DNA of 64,000 nucleotides from a virus, in the IMG/VR virus record IMGVR_UViG_3300028831_000229, positions 53,942 to 117,941 of that record. The stretch is one strand, 5' to 3'. The position numbers and the translations under genes are program-made. This document shows positions 15,303 to 22,946 of this stretch, in pieces. Each line of letters starts with the position of its first letter. The first letter of the stretch is position 1. Under the pieces are notes generated by a model, which was not told where the DNA came from, did no database searches, and saw only the letters and a list, made by a program, of their open reading frames with translations.

Positions 15303-15494
15303 ATGGCGCTATTCGAGACCAAGCGCGATGGCGACAACAAGACAAAGGTCTTCGGCGTTCGTATGAGCGAGCGCGAGATCTTCGTCCTCAAGCGCTACGC
15401 GAAGAAGCACAAGCTCAAGCCCAGCAACTTCGTCCGCAAGGCAATCAAGATCCTCATCCGAGACACGGACACCAAACCAGGAGACAGCAAGTGA
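15303..15494 (+). CDS. Ribbon-helix-helix-like protein, 63 aa
   Basis: Begins MALFETKRDGDNK, then VFGVRMSEREIFVLKRYAKK forms a strand and first helix, followed by a second helix (PSNFVRKAIKILI). This is the Arc/MetJ-type outline. Probably a DNA-binding regulator of its own operon. ATG just after the preceding stop with an AAGGGAAG site. Confidence 0.6.
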   Translation: MALFETKRDGDNKTKVFGVRMSEREIFVLKRYAKKHKLKPSNFVRKAIKILIRDTDTKPGDSK

Positions 15495-15898
15495 AGACCA
15501 TCATCGCTACGAGCACCCTCATCTTCTGCGCCATCGTCGGCCTCATGGCTGCGTGTGGCACCTCTTCCTCGGGCAACGAGGTCGTCGGTCAGGTGAAGAA
15601 GGTCGTCAACAAGACGCCGTTCATCTGCCCGAACTACACCGAGGTCGATGTCTCCCTGGGCGTCGTGCGCAACGGCATCGGCTCGATGTCGCACGAAGAC
15701 CTCGTGCTGGCGCTCGACAACAGCGCCAAGAACAGCATCGACAAGCTCAAGCGCGCGGCCGAGGATGGGTCGGTCGTCAAGCTGACCTACAACGTCGAGC
15801 GCGTGTCGCCGTGTTGGCCGGATCATCGTCTCGATCCGGCCATCGTCATCGAAGCCACGCCGTCACCGTCGCTCGTCACGCCGGAGCAGTCGAAGTGA
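15491..15898 (+). CDS. Lipoprotein, 135 aa
   Basis: GTG start overlapping the preceding stop. The signal peptide ends LMAAC, a lipobox with Cys at about residue 22. The mature part has two more cysteines (FICPNY and SPCWPD) and no known domain. It would be anchored in the bacterial envelope, a possible superinfection-exclusion or envelope-modifying protein (inference). Confidence 0.7.
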   Translation: MKTIIATSTLIFCAIVGLMAACGTSSSGNEVVGQVKKVVNKTPFICPNYTEVDVSLGVVRNGIGSMSHEDLVLALDNSAKNSIDKLKRAAEDGSVVKLTYNVERVSPCWPDHRLDPAIVIEATPSPSLVTPEQSK

Positions 15899-16107
15899 AG
15901 GGCTTCAAGAAGCAGCTGTTCGTGACCACGATGGACGCGGACGGCGACAAGATGTTCCTCGCGCACGAGGACGTGACCGACGCCGACGATGGCCAGCTTG
16001 TCGGCGTCTACGAGCTGGTCGACGTGCACCGCGTGTCGGTGAAGCGCGAGCTGAAGCCGGTGAAGGGCAAGAAGAACACCAAGGCCAAGAAGGGAAGCAA
16101 GCGATGA
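15895..16107 (+). CDS. Small basic-tailed protein, 70 aa
   Basis: GTG start in a GTGA overlap. A beta-rich acidic front (FVTTMDADGDKMFLAHEDV) and a lysine-rich tail (GKKNTKAKKGSKR). The tail might contact nucleic acid. ATGA overlap with thyX. Confidence 0.6.
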   Translation: MKGFKKQLFVTTMDADGDKMFLAHEDVTDADDGQLVGVYELVDVHRVSVKRELKPVKGKKNTKAKKGSKR

Positions 16108-16991
16108 TTCACGTCCACGCACCAGCGACGTACAAGACCAGCCGCGGCACGGTCTACCTGAAGGAGCCCGGTGTCGCGCTGCTCTCGAAGCCGGAGTTCG
16201 AGCCGACGGCTGTGCGGTCGTTCCTCGAAGGGTTCGAGGACACGTTCGACGCCGAGGACTACGTCAACGATTTCTACCAGTCGCAGTGGACTAACACGCC
16301 ACGCTACGCGAACCCGCTGACGATGGACGACGGCGCGTCGCTCGTGAAGTTCGCCGGCCAGCTCTGCTACATGAGCATGGGCGAGCAGCGCACGCGCAAC
16401 GCCGATGGCCAGAAGTACCTCGACCACATCAAGGAGAGCGGTCACGGCTCGGTCCTCGAGCACGCGAACTACTCGTTCCTGTTCTGGGGCATCGACCGGT
16501 CGGTCACGCACGAGCTGGTGCGCCATCGCGCCGGCATGGCGTACTCGCAGGTCAGCCAGCGCTACGTCAGCGGCAAGACGCTCCGCTTCGTGGAACGCCC
16601 GGAGTACCAGAACGACACGATGCTCCATCTGCTGTTCGAGCAGCGCATCGACGCCGCGCGTGAGAACTACGACCGCGTCGCCGAGATGCTCCAGAACTCG
16701 ATGCCGAACCTGAAGGGCATGGCGCGCACCGACGCACGCAAGGCGGTCAACCAGACCGCGCGATCCGGGTTGCCGAACGAGACCGAGGCGCCGATCGTGG
16801 TCACCGGCAACGCGCGCGCCTGGCGTCACGTCATCGAGATGCGTGCGTCGAAGTTCGCCGAGACCACAATCCGGAAGCTGTTCGGCACCGTATGCTCGAT
16901 CCTGAAGGACGTGTCTCCGCTCATCTTCAGCGACTACGAGCCGGAGAGCGAAACGCTGCACGCCGTGTCGACGCGTTTCCGTAAGGTCTGA
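16104..16991 (+). CDS. thyX: FAD-dependent thymidylate synthase ThyX
   Basis: 295 residues. The diagnostic motif is RHRAGMAYSQVSQRY at residues 140-154, the variant with one extra residue relative to RHRxxSxNExSxRY. HGSVLEHANYSF upstream is the usual flavin/substrate segment, and ESGHGS matches the family. The C-terminal region has RAWRHVIEMRAS, the substrate-binding helix. It makes dTMP from dUMP using methylene-tetrahydrofolate and FADH2, and pairs with Dcd (22943) and Tmk (22141) for thymidine nucleotide supply. Confidence 0.95.
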   Translation: MIHVHAPATYKTSRGTVYLKEPGVALLSKPEFEPTAVRSFLEGFEDTFDAEDYVNDFYQSQWTNTPRYANPLTMDDGASLVKFAGQLCYMSMGEQRTRNADGQKYLDHIKESGHGSVLEHANYSFLFWGIDRSVTHELVRHRAGMAYSQVSQRYVSGKTLRFVERPEYQNDTMLHLLFEQRIDAARENYDRVAEMLQNSMPNLKGMARTDARKAVNQTARSGLPNETEAPIVVTGNARAWRHVIEMRASKFAETTIRKLFGTVCSILKDVSPLIFSDYEPESETLHAVSTRFRKV

Positions 16992-17020
16992 CCGTGGCGT
17001 GAGCGCACGCTATCGGAGCG

Positions 17021-17045
17021 TTTCCGTCCGAGTCCCGTACGGAAA
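17021..17045. repeat. Inverted repeat after thyX
   Basis: TTTCCGT (17021-17027) and ACGGAAA (17039-17045) with an 11-base spacer, 30 bases after the thyX stop. No T-run follows, so an operator or a mRNA-stabilising hairpin is as likely as a terminator. Confidence 0.5.
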
Positions 17046-17061
17046 TCTGGTATCGTGCAGC

Positions 17062-17277
17062 GTGCCCGTCGTCGGCCCCGTGGAGACGCTCTCCGTCATC
17101 GTCGGCAAGCTGCAAGACGAGGTGGCGAAGCTGCGTGCTGAGCGCGATCTCTCGCGTGCGGAGGTGCTGCGCCTGCGTCGCTTGCTGGCTCGAGTCATGG
17201 GACAGCTCCGTCACAAGGACGCCATCGACCGCATCGCCGACGCTATTCGTCCTCACGAAGGCGACGGGGAAAGCTAG
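17062..17277 (+). CDS. Small coiled-coil protein, 71 aa
   Basis: GTG at 17062 begins MPVVGPVETL, then a leucine-zipper-like helix (KLQDEVAKLRAERDLSRAEV, continuing LRLRRLLARV). No ribosome binding site is evident; an in-frame GTG at 16999 is an alternative but would read through the inverted repeat. Probably a dimerising small protein; function unknown. Confidence 0.5.
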   Translation: MPVVGPVETLSVIVGKLQDEVAKLRAERDLSRAEVLRLRRLLARVMGQLRHKDAIDRIADAIRPHEGDGES

Positions 17278-17341
17278 CACGCAAAGCATGCTGGCATTCC
17301 TGGCGTGACCTGTGCTAGGGTCAGCACCGAGGATGAACGCC

Positions 17342-17629
17342 ATGCTTTCCGCAGTCGTTCGAGCAACGCGCCGGCAGCGGCGACGTTTCGTGTCCTCTGG
17401 TAGACTCGCGGGCGTGCAGGTACCGCTACCAGAGGTCAACGACCTCTCGCGTCCAGAGGACGCGAGCCAGCGGGCGATCTACCAGCTGCTCATCCGCGAG
17501 TGGTGGCCGCACCTGCTGCACGGTCCGACGCGCTACGCGTACAACGAGACGCACATCGTCTTCGGCTGCACGTGCGGCGCAAGCTTGACGGTCACGCACG
17601 AAGCGGCGCAGCAGCTCGGCTTGCTGTAG
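17342..17629 (+). CDS. Hypothetical protein, 95 aa
   Basis: ATG at 17342 has GAGG upstream at workable spacing; ATG 17333 is also in frame, and a GTG at 17414 would give a shorter form without the arginine-rich head. The C-terminal half holds FGCTCGASLTVTHEAAQQ, a CxC turn with a helix. No family recognised. Confidence 0.5.
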   Translation: MLSAVVRATRRQRRRFVSSGRLAGVQVPLPEVNDLSRPEDASQRAIYQLLIREWWPHLLHGPTRYAYNETHIVFGCTCGASLTVTHEAAQQLGLL

Positions 17630-17638
17630 GCTCGTCGC

Positions 17639-18100
17639 ATGAGCCACTCGACGAACTACGCGTTCCCACCGCTGAGCGTACGAGCGCAATGCATCCAGGT
17701 CGTGGACGGCTTCACGTTGCAGCTGCTCATCGACTGCGGCTTCGGCAACTACCACGTCGAGACCGTGCGTCTGCGTGACATCGAGCCGACGAGCGACGAG
17801 GACATCTGGCACCTGACCGAAGAGCGGGGACGTCAACGCGAACTTCAGCAGTGGCTACGCGACCTGCTCAAGCCGGTGATGGTCACCGACGCGGCGCTGC
17901 TCAACGACTGGCCGGTCCGCGTCGTCGTTCACAAGATCGATCCAAGCTCATCAGTGACGCGCTACCCGAAGCGCGTCCCGCAATGGGAGGTCGACGTCTA
18001 CGTGCTCGACCCTGTCGAGCGTCCTCACCGTCCGCAACACGAGATCCACGTCAACGCACAGCTCAAGGAGTTGGGGCTGGCGCAGGCGTTTCGTCGATGA
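17639..18100 (+). CDS. Staphylococcal-nuclease-fold-like protein, 153 aa
   Basis: The N-terminal half has the SNase outline: CIQVVDGFTLQLLIDCG, then VETVRLRDIEP, matching the family's V-x-D-G-D-T and R-L-x-x-I-x-x pattern. The usual second Asp of DGDT is Phe here (DGFT), so catalytic competence is doubtful. No ribosome binding site is evident. It runs 38 bases into the convergent gene downstream. Confidence 0.55.
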   Translation: MSHSTNYAFPPLSVRAQCIQVVDGFTLQLLIDCGFGNYHVETVRLRDIEPTSDEDIWHLTEERGRQRELQQWLRDLLKPVMVTDAALLNDWPVRVVVHKIDPSSSVTRYPKRVPQWEVDVYVLDPVERPHRPQHEIHVNAQLKELGLAQAFRR

Positions 18101-18341
18101 CGAAGGTGATCGCCACGACCGTCTTCTGAGACGTGTGCATGCGCGACACACGTAGCGTGCCATGCTTGCCGAGCCAGTCCTTCGGGATGAGGTCGCGAAG
18201 GTACGTCCGGCAATCGTAGAGCGGTTGCTCGGTGCGCGTCGCCTTTGCGAGGAGATGCGCTTCGTCGCTCGGGTGGCGGTCGAAGACGAGCTGACCGTTT
18301 CCGCTGATGTAGCAGTGCCTGTTCTTGTGGTCCTGGATCAT
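18063..18341 (-). CDS. Hypothetical protein, 92 aa
   Basis: Leftward gene, convergent with the SNase-like gene. The start at 18341 is chosen because GAGGAACCCACCGCC precedes it; ATG 18392 would add 17 residues but has no ribosome binding site. The product has HCYISGNGQLVFDRHPS near the start and a beta-rich end (KTVVAITFVID). No family recognised. Confidence 0.55.
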   Translation of the reverse strand: MIQDHKNRHCYISGNGQLVFDRHPSDEAHLLAKATRTEQPLYDCRTYLRDLIPKDWLGKHGTLRVSRMHTSQKTVVAITFVIDETPAPAPTP

Positions 18342-18392
18342 GGCGGTGGGTTCCTCGGTTTGGATGTCATTCTCGTGTGGTAGGGTCTGCAT

Positions 18393-18487
18393 GGGTCCAT
18401 GGTGCTACACGGCATGCATTTACTGCAAGCATTCACTTGCAAAGGCATCCGTGGTCGGGCACATTTGTTCTACAAAGGAGACCGACG
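18393..18487. promoter_or_regulatory. Divergent control region before the lysis cassette
   Basis: Contains the inverted repeat TGCAAG-CATTCA-CTTGCA (about 18424-18441), TGTTCTACA (18466-18474, the reverse complement of the TGTAGAACA motif seen twice at 14829-14850), and an AAAGGAGA ribosome binding site before 18488. A rightward TTGCAA/CACATT pair (17-base spacing) is only weakly promoter-like. Confidence 0.45.
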
Positions 18488-19075
18488 ATGAAGAAGATCC
18501 TGCGTGTTCTGTTCCTGTTCATGGTGCTTTGCGTTTGCTTCGCGCACGTCGCGGTGGCGGATACCGCCACAGCGGGTACGAACACGATGACCGTGTTCGA
18601 CGACCTGGCTCACATCGCTGCCTACACGCTCAGCATCCTGCTCATGGGCTTGCTGACGCTCGCGGCGAACAAGCTCCGCCAGAAGTGGCATCTCGACGTG
18701 CCGCAGGCGTGGCTCGACAAGGTGCACAGCTACATCGACCTCGGCATCGCGTACGCCGAGGAACAGGGGCGCAAGGCGGTCACCGGCACGTCGGTCGCCA
18801 CCAACGACAAGCTCGATACGGCGTTCGGCTTCGTCCTGAAGTTCCTGGGCGACGACAAGCAGCTGGTCGCGCTCGGCGAGGAGAAGATCAAGCAGCTCAT
18901 CGAGGCGCGCCTCAACCAGACCAGAGTCGACACGCAGCCGTTCCTTTCGTCGAGCGCCACCGATGCGCCGGTCGTGCACTCGGTCGTCACCAGTCCCACG
19001 GGTGGCGCGCAGACCATCGTCATGAACGACGGCACCACGAAGCCGCTGACCACCAGCCAGGAGAAGCCCCAGTGA
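18488..19075 (+). CDS. Holin-like protein (superfamily 6/LLH type)
   Basis: 195 residues. Residues 1-25 look like a signal peptide or first membrane segment (LFLFMVLCVCFAHVAVA), and a second hydrophobic helix lies at about 40-58 (AAYTLSILLMGLLTLAA). After it come a Lys-rich helix and a long helical part ending EEKIKQLIEARL, the order seen in Holin_LLH proteins. It directly precedes a lipoprotein, a small protein and the endolysin, so a role in membrane permeabilisation is probable. The C-terminal 60 residues are an extra Thr/Ser-rich tail. Confidence 0.6.
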   Translation: MKKILRVLFLFMVLCVCFAHVAVADTATAGTNTMTVFDDLAHIAAYTLSILLMGLLTLAANKLRQKWHLDVPQAWLDKVHSYIDLGIAYAEEQGRKAVTGTSVATNDKLDTAFGFVLKFLGDDKQLVALGEEKIKQLIEARLNQTRVDTQPFLSSSATDAPVVHSVVTSPTGGAQTIVMNDGTTKPLTTSQEKPQ

Positions 19076-19443
19076 AGAAGATCCTCAAGCTCCCCGTCCT
19101 CGTCGCGCTCTGCGCGCTGTTCGTCGCGTGCACGCACAGCGCGCGGCAGGACACCATCACCTCGGCGTTCATCGCCACCAATGCCGCGCGCGACGCCTAC
19201 GTGCAGTACGACGCCGCGCAGCAGGACAAGATCGTCAAGGAGGCGACGAGCCTCGATGACGGCAAGGCGAAGCTCGCGGCGTACCGCGAGAAGCGCACGA
19301 AGTACCTGGCGCTGTTCCCGGTCGTCTACACCAGCATCAAGGTGGCGTCCGACGCGAACGACGACCTGTCCATCAAGAACATGCAGACCTCGCTCAAGCA
19401 GCTGCTCGACGCTGTTCTACCGCTACTCGGAGGTGCGCTGTGA
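19072..19443 (+). CDS. Lysis-cassette lipoprotein, possible outer spanin
   Basis: GTG start in a GTGA overlap. Signal peptide with lipobox LFVAC (Cys near residue 20). The mature part is helical and charged (KLAAYREKRTKYLALF), without a known enzyme motif. A lipoprotein between holin and endolysin suggests a spanin-type role in outer-membrane disruption (inference); no matching inner spanin was recognised. Confidence 0.6.
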   Translation: MKKILKLPVLVALCALFVACTHSARQDTITSAFIATNAARDAYVQYDAAQQDKIVKEATSLDDGKAKLAAYREKRTKYLALFPVVYTSIKVASDANDDLSIKNMQTSLKQLLDAVLPLLGGAL

Positions 19444-19730
19444 GCAACGCTCTCGACATCCTGAAGAAGGGCATCGGCTACGCCGAGCCCGTCATCCACG
19501 CGTTCCAGCTCGTCCAGAGCCTCACCGGCGTCGGCGGCACGGAGGCCGCGACCGCGCTGAAGGCCATCGACGCGATCGTGAACGCGGTCAACGACGGCAT
19601 CACCAACGGCGCTAACCCGAAGGACATCATCGCCGAGCTGGACAAGCTCGCCGCCGGTGTCACGGCGAACGACGCCAAGGCGGACGCCGACCTCGCGTCG
19701 AGGTTCCCGACCGGAGGCCAGACCCCGTGA
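19440..19730 (+). CDS. Small lysis-cassette protein, 96 aa
   Basis: GTG start and GTGA overlaps on both sides. Helical, Ala-rich (AATALKAIDAIVNAVNDGIT). Mildly hydrophobic but no clear membrane span. Co-translated with the holin, lipoprotein and endolysin genes. Confidence 0.6.
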   Translation: MSNALDILKKGIGYAEPVIHAFQLVQSLTGVGGTEAATALKAIDAIVNAVNDGITNGANPKDIIAELDKLAAGVTANDAKADADLASRFPTGGQTP

Positions 19731-20551
19731 TCGTCGGCGTCGACTACGCGAGCGTGGACGCGAACAACAAGCCGGACTTCGCGGCGGCGAAGAAGTTCGG
19801 CGTGCAGTTCGTCATCTTGCGCGGCACGTACGGCACCTGGCTCGATCCGGTCGTACATCGCGACTGGCAAGCCATCAAGGACGCCGGTCTCGTGCGCGGC
19901 GCGTACATGTTCCCCGTGTACTCGGGGAATCCCATCACCGAGGCGACAGCGTTCATCAACGCTGTCGGTCCGCTCGGTCCTGGCGACCTGCCTCCGACGC
20001 TCGACATCGAGTTCCCGGGCCACGGGCTCGTGGACACCGGGAAGACGCCGGCACAGGCGCTCGCGTGGCTCGAAGCCGCAGCTCAGGTTCTGCTCGACCA
20101 CTACGGCACGCTCTTGAACTACACGAGCGGTCGCGTGTGGCACGAGGATCTTCGCGACATCGCGTCGAAGCTGTTCGCGTCGACGCACAACTGGCTGGCG
20201 CGCTACACGTACGGCGAGCACCAGGCTCCTCATCTCGGTGAGAGCCTGGTGCCCGGTGTCGTGCCGCCGCAGCTCGGTGACAAGGACGACTACTGGATCC
20301 ACCAGTGCCAAGGCGACGCCTGGTACGTGCCTGGCTTCCGGCAGGTCGACCTCAACCTCTTCCGCATGCTCGGTCAGGGTGCGAAGGGCGAGCGCGTGCG
20401 CTTCGTCCAGAGCGTGACCGGCGAGCGGATCGATGGTGACTTCGGAGCCAAGACGGCGGCGTCCGTCATCGCGTACCAGCAGCGCAAAGGACTGGTGGCC
20501 GACGGCATCGTCGGTCTGAACACGTTCTGCCAGATGGTGTGGGAACACTAA
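19727..20551 (+). CDS. Endolysin: GH25 muramidase with peptidoglycan-binding domain
   Basis: 274 residues. The GH25 catalytic domain covers about 1-210: GVDYASVD at the start, FVILRGTYG, then LDIEFPG with the DxE catalytic pair, and QVDLNLFR at the end. Residues about 215-274 form a PG_binding_1-like domain (GERIDGDFGAKTAASVIAYQ then DGIVGLNT). It hydrolyses the glycan backbone of peptidoglycan after the holin opens the membrane. No signal peptide. Confidence 0.88.
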   Translation: MIVGVDYASVDANNKPDFAAAKKFGVQFVILRGTYGTWLDPVVHRDWQAIKDAGLVRGAYMFPVYSGNPITEATAFINAVGPLGPGDLPPTLDIEFPGHGLVDTGKTPAQALAWLEAAAQVLLDHYGTLLNYTSGRVWHEDLRDIASKLFASTHNWLARYTYGEHQAPHLGESLVPGVVPPQLGDKDDYWIHQCQGDAWYVPGFRQVDLNLFRMLGQGAKGERVRFVQSVTGERIDGDFGAKTAASVIAYQQRKGLVADGIVGLNTFCQMVWEH

Positions 20552-20571
20552 CCCACGAAGGAGAAGAGACG

Positions 20572-21153
20572 ATGAGCAAGCAGACCGATCGCCTGTGCAG
20601 CAAGATCAACCGCCTCACGGATCGCGCCGAGCGCCTCCTACGGCGCTACCAGAACAAGATGACGGACCTCGGCTCGAAGGAGTGGAAGAGCACCGACAAC
20701 GCTCGCCGCATTTTCGACGCAGCGAACCGTGCGACGAACCGCAACTACCGCGCGGCGCCCACGAAGCGCGAGGTCGAAGTCCTGCTGAAGAAGTGGGGAA
20801 CCATCGACCTCGGCACAGTGTACGCCATCACCAAGGTGCTCAAGCTGCCGGACCACGACAAGCTGCTGACCGAGGTGGCGGCGCTCGACGAGAATACCGG
20901 CAAGATGGGGCTGCTGCACATGCTCCACGACTCCGTGTGCGCCGACGTCGAGAACGACCGCAAGCGCCGCACCGCGGAGGCGAAGAAGGCGAAGCGCGAG
21001 CGCGACAAGCAGCGGCGTGCGAACGCCAGCAACGCCAAGGCGAAGGTGCTCGCCGAGACCGTGACGGAGGAGCAGTACGAGGACAACGAGTCGGACCCCG
21101 GCATCGAGGAAGATGCCGTCGATCCCAACGACGAAGACGCCATCGAAGAGTAG
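20572..21153 (+). CDS. Hypothetical charged helical protein, 193 aa
   Basis: ATG at 20572 with GAAGGAGAAGAGACG upstream. Mostly helical and very charged; residues about 135-165 are Lys/Arg/Ala-rich, and the last 30 are acidic (ESDPGIEEDAVDPNDEDAIE). No domain recognised. It could bind nucleic acid or a partner through the charged segments. Confidence 0.65.
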   Translation: MSKQTDRLCSKINRLTDRAERLLRRYQNKMTDLGSKEWKSTDNARRIFDAANRATNRNYRAAPTKREVEVLLKKWGTIDLGTVYAITKVLKLPDHDKLLTEVAALDENTGKMGLLHMLHDSVCADVENDRKRRTAEAKKAKRERDKQRRANASNAKAKVLAETVTEEQYEDNESDPGIEEDAVDPNDEDAIEE

Positions 21154-21163
21154 GAGAACGCAG

Positions 21164-21433
21164 ATGAAAAACACGCATGGTCCGACGCAGGACAGGATCG
21201 TTGACTGGCTTCGCCAGAACGGGCAGCAGTACCAGCTCACCACCGAAGAGCTGGCTACGATCCTCGGCATCGACAAGAACAAGGTGAAGCACGCCGTCGC
21301 GCGGCTCTTCGCCTCCGGTGTCGTGCTGCGATCGCAAGGTCGGCCGGCGAAGTGGTCGATCGCTCCGCAGGTGGTTCAGACGCCACCACAGGGGCACACG
21401 GCATCGCTCCACGGAACGATGCCTCGGGCGTAA
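21164..21433 (+). CDS. Winged-helix DNA-binding protein, 89 aa
   Basis: MKNTHGPTQDRIVDWLRQNG leads into TTEELATILGIDKNKVKHAV, a winged-helix recognition segment, followed by ARLFASGVVLRSQGRPAKW as the wing. A small transcription regulator; the target may be the inverted-repeat-rich sequence directly behind it (inference). Confidence 0.7.
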   Translation: MKNTHGPTQDRIVDWLRQNGQQYQLTTEELATILGIDKNKVKHAVARLFASGVVLRSQGRPAKWSIAPQVVQTPPQGHTASLHGTMPRA

Positions 21434-21689
21434 CAACGGTCGCTGAGGTAGAGGCGTGATGTCCACCCAATCACAGCCTCCCTCAGCGGCTCGCTGCTGG
21501 CAGACCAGCGAGACGCGCAGACGTCTGCCTCCTTCGGGATCTCTGTTGTCGCCTCCACGTTCAAGCACAGCGTCGATGTGGCGCAACGTGGAGTCGAGAG
21601 TGGAGATCCTTCTTAGCAAGGGTATAGATCACTTACAGCGTCCTATAGGAGGAAGGCGAAAACGTGCGTTTGCCGTCGAGTCTTCGTGC
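21434..21689 (+). ncRNA. Candidate structured RNA or dense inverted-repeat region
   Basis: No gene is supported. Four inverted-repeat elements follow one another: (1) 21441-21448/21481-21488 plus 21451-21460/21470-21480, an 18-pair stem with two small bulges; (2) 21490-21496/21506-21512, CTCGCTG/CAGCGAG; (3) the 12-base palindrome GCAGACGTCTGC at 21517-21528, whose GTCTGCC (21523-21529) also complements GGCAGAC in the loop of (2), allowing a pseudoknot; (4) 21537-21543/21603-21609 enclosing 21553-21561/21585-21593, CTCCACGTT/AACGTGGAG. No T-run follows element 1. A noncoding RNA, a 3' UTR structure or a multi-operator region are all possible. Confidence 0.45.
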
Positions 21690-21718
21690 TTGACACCGCC
21701 ATTGGATGCTGGCATGCT
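21690..21718 (+). promoter_or_regulatory. Candidate promoter
   Basis: TTGACA (consensus -35) at 21690-21695, a 17-base spacer and CATGCT at 21713-21718. Two TGCTGGCA copies (21707-21714, 21715-21722) overlap the -10 region. It would serve the zinc-ribbon gene downstream. Confidence 0.45.
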
Positions 21719-21777
21719 GGCAGTCTTCTACGATGCCGCCTGCACGCGCTACACGAGCCGCGAAGCTCTTCGCGTTG

Positions 21778-22002
21778 ATGGAGCGCTACGAGTCGTGGAT
21801 CGGCATGAAGCACCACCTGCTCACGGTGGAGCGCCTGGTGCCGAACCGACTCGTGCCGCAATTCTGGTGCCGGTGCACGTGCGGGCGCAGGATCGTGGCG
21901 ACCGCGAACGAGCTGGCGTTCGAGCGTGTCAAGTCGTGCGGCAGCTGCCAGTACAGGCGGCGCCGCGTCTCGCGCGTGATGCGCCGCGCTGGCAAGCGCT
22001 AG
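21778..22002 (+). CDS. Phage zinc-ribbon protein, 74 aa
   Basis: Residues about 25-60 hold WCRCTCGRRIVAT and KSCGSCQ, the C-x-C-x-C-G ... S-C-G-x-C pattern of a widespread small phage family often found in cargo regions. ATG 21778 is chosen as it lies after the predicted transcription start; ATG 21733 (15 residues longer) is possible. The sequence CGCGAAG-CT-CTTCGCG at 21759-21774 forms an inverted repeat just before the start. Very basic C-terminus (RRRRVSRVMRRAGKR). Confidence 0.6.
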   Translation: MERYESWIGMKHHLLTVERLVPNRLVPQFWCRCTCGRRIVATANELAFERVKSCGSCQYRRRRVSRVMRRAGKR

Positions 22003-22012
22003 GAAGCGCTGG

Positions 22013-22033
22013 GCTCGCGCAGGCGAGCGTTTT
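22013..22033 (+). terminator. Rho-independent terminator-like hairpin
   Basis: GCTCGC (22013-22018), loop GCAG, GCGAGC (22023-22028), then GTTTT. Further GC-rich hairpins follow immediately (CCGGT-TCGG-ACCGG and CCGGCC-TCC-GGCCGG). It ends the zinc-ribbon gene's transcript. Confidence 0.6.
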
Positions 22034-22081
22034 CCGGTTCGGACCGGCCTCCGGCCGGCCTCCAGCCGCGCAATCGCGCAG

Positions 22082-22111
22082 CTGGCAATTCTGCTGGCAC
22101 TCGGGTACGAT
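22082..22111 (+). promoter_or_regulatory. Candidate promoter of the tmk operon
   Basis: CTGGCA at 22082-22087, an 18-base spacer and TACGAT at 22106-22111. A TGCTGGCA copy lies in the spacer (22092-22099). The predicted start (~22118) leaves a leader with the GAGGAG ribosome binding site before ATG 22141. Confidence 0.45.
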
Positions 22112-22140
22112 GCCAGCACTACCAGCAGTAGAGGAGTCAC

Positions 22141-22812
22141 ATGTTCATCGTCCAGCAACAGGATACAGGCAGCACACGCGGTCTCTACGTGGTGTTCGAG
22201 GGACCGGACGGCAGCGGGAAGTCGACGCTCTCACAGCTCTTCACCGACAAGCTCCTGGAGATCGGAGGCAGCGGCGCCGCGTTCCTCCAGACGTTTCCGT
22301 CCAAGGACGGTCCTGTCGGGCAGCTCATCCGCCGGTCGTTCACGCGCGAGGTCGAGCTGAGCGAGGAGACGCTCGGCTACCTGATGATTGCCGATGGTCA
22401 CGATCGCTGTGATGGGCTGTACAAGCGGCTCGAGACCGGCATCACGGTCGTGTGTGATCGTCACCCGCTGGTCAGCGCCTGGGCGTACCAGACCGAGGTG
22501 TTCACGATGGACGAGCTGGTGGCGATTCAGCAACGCCAGCGCTTCGTCGAACCGGACGTCGTGTTCATCCTCGACGTGCCGCCGGAGGTTGCGGTCGAGC
22601 GCATCAAGGCGCGCCACGGGCTGGCCAACCTCGTCTTCGAGAAGGACGATGACGGCTACCGCAACCGGCTCCGTCATCGGTACAGTGGCTACGCCGCGTT
22701 GAACGACCACAGCGTGGTGCTGGACGGCACGCGCCCGCTCGACGAGCTGCTCGAGGCGTGCATGAGCCTGGTGCGCGAGCACTTCACGGAGAAGAAGGAG
22801 CTGGCATCGTGA
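22141..22812 (+). CDS. tmk: Thymidylate kinase
   Basis: 223 residues. P-loop GPDGSGKST at residues 21-29, preceded by YVVFE. CDRHPLVS gives the DR(H/Y) motif that contacts the nucleotide. VFILDVPPEVAVERI and the final helix match the family, and length is typical. It phosphorylates dTMP to dTDP, and forms an operon with a small gene and dcd. The lid segment between about residues 150 and 180 is Asp/Arg-rich. Confidence 0.9.
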   Translation: MFIVQQQDTGSTRGLYVVFEGPDGSGKSTLSQLFTDKLLEIGGSGAAFLQTFPSKDGPVGQLIRRSFTREVELSEETLGYLMIADGHDRCDGLYKRLETGITVVCDRHPLVSAWAYQTEVFTMDELVAIQQRQRFVEPDVVFILDVPPEVAVERIKARHGLANLVFEKDDDGYRNRLRHRYSGYAALNDHSVVLDGTRPLDELLEACMSLVREHFTEKKELAS

Positions 22813-22946
22813 CGTCGCTCGATTGGTTTGTCTGTGACCTGCTGGTGGAAGCCGTGCACCAACAGTATTCACGCCTTCATGCGGTCGGCGGCACCGCTTT
22901 CATCTGTGAACGCAACGTGCACGCACGTTGGCGGAGCGTACCGTGA
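22809..22946 (+). CDS. Small protein between tmk and dcd, 45 aa
   Basis: GTG in a GTGA overlap with tmk; its stop is also in a GTGA overlap with dcd, which supports a real coupled gene. Product: MTSLDWFVCDLLVEAVHQ followed by a short Cys-containing region. Mostly helical; function unknown. Confidence 0.55.
   Translation: MTSLDWFVCDLLVEAVHQQYSRLHAVGGTAFICERNVHARWRSVP

Noticed and set aside
21456-22412. Long rightward open frame over the structured region
   Set aside because: It continues across the zinc-ribbon gene and into tmk in the wrong frame and has the Arg/Ala/Pro-rich look of shadow frames.
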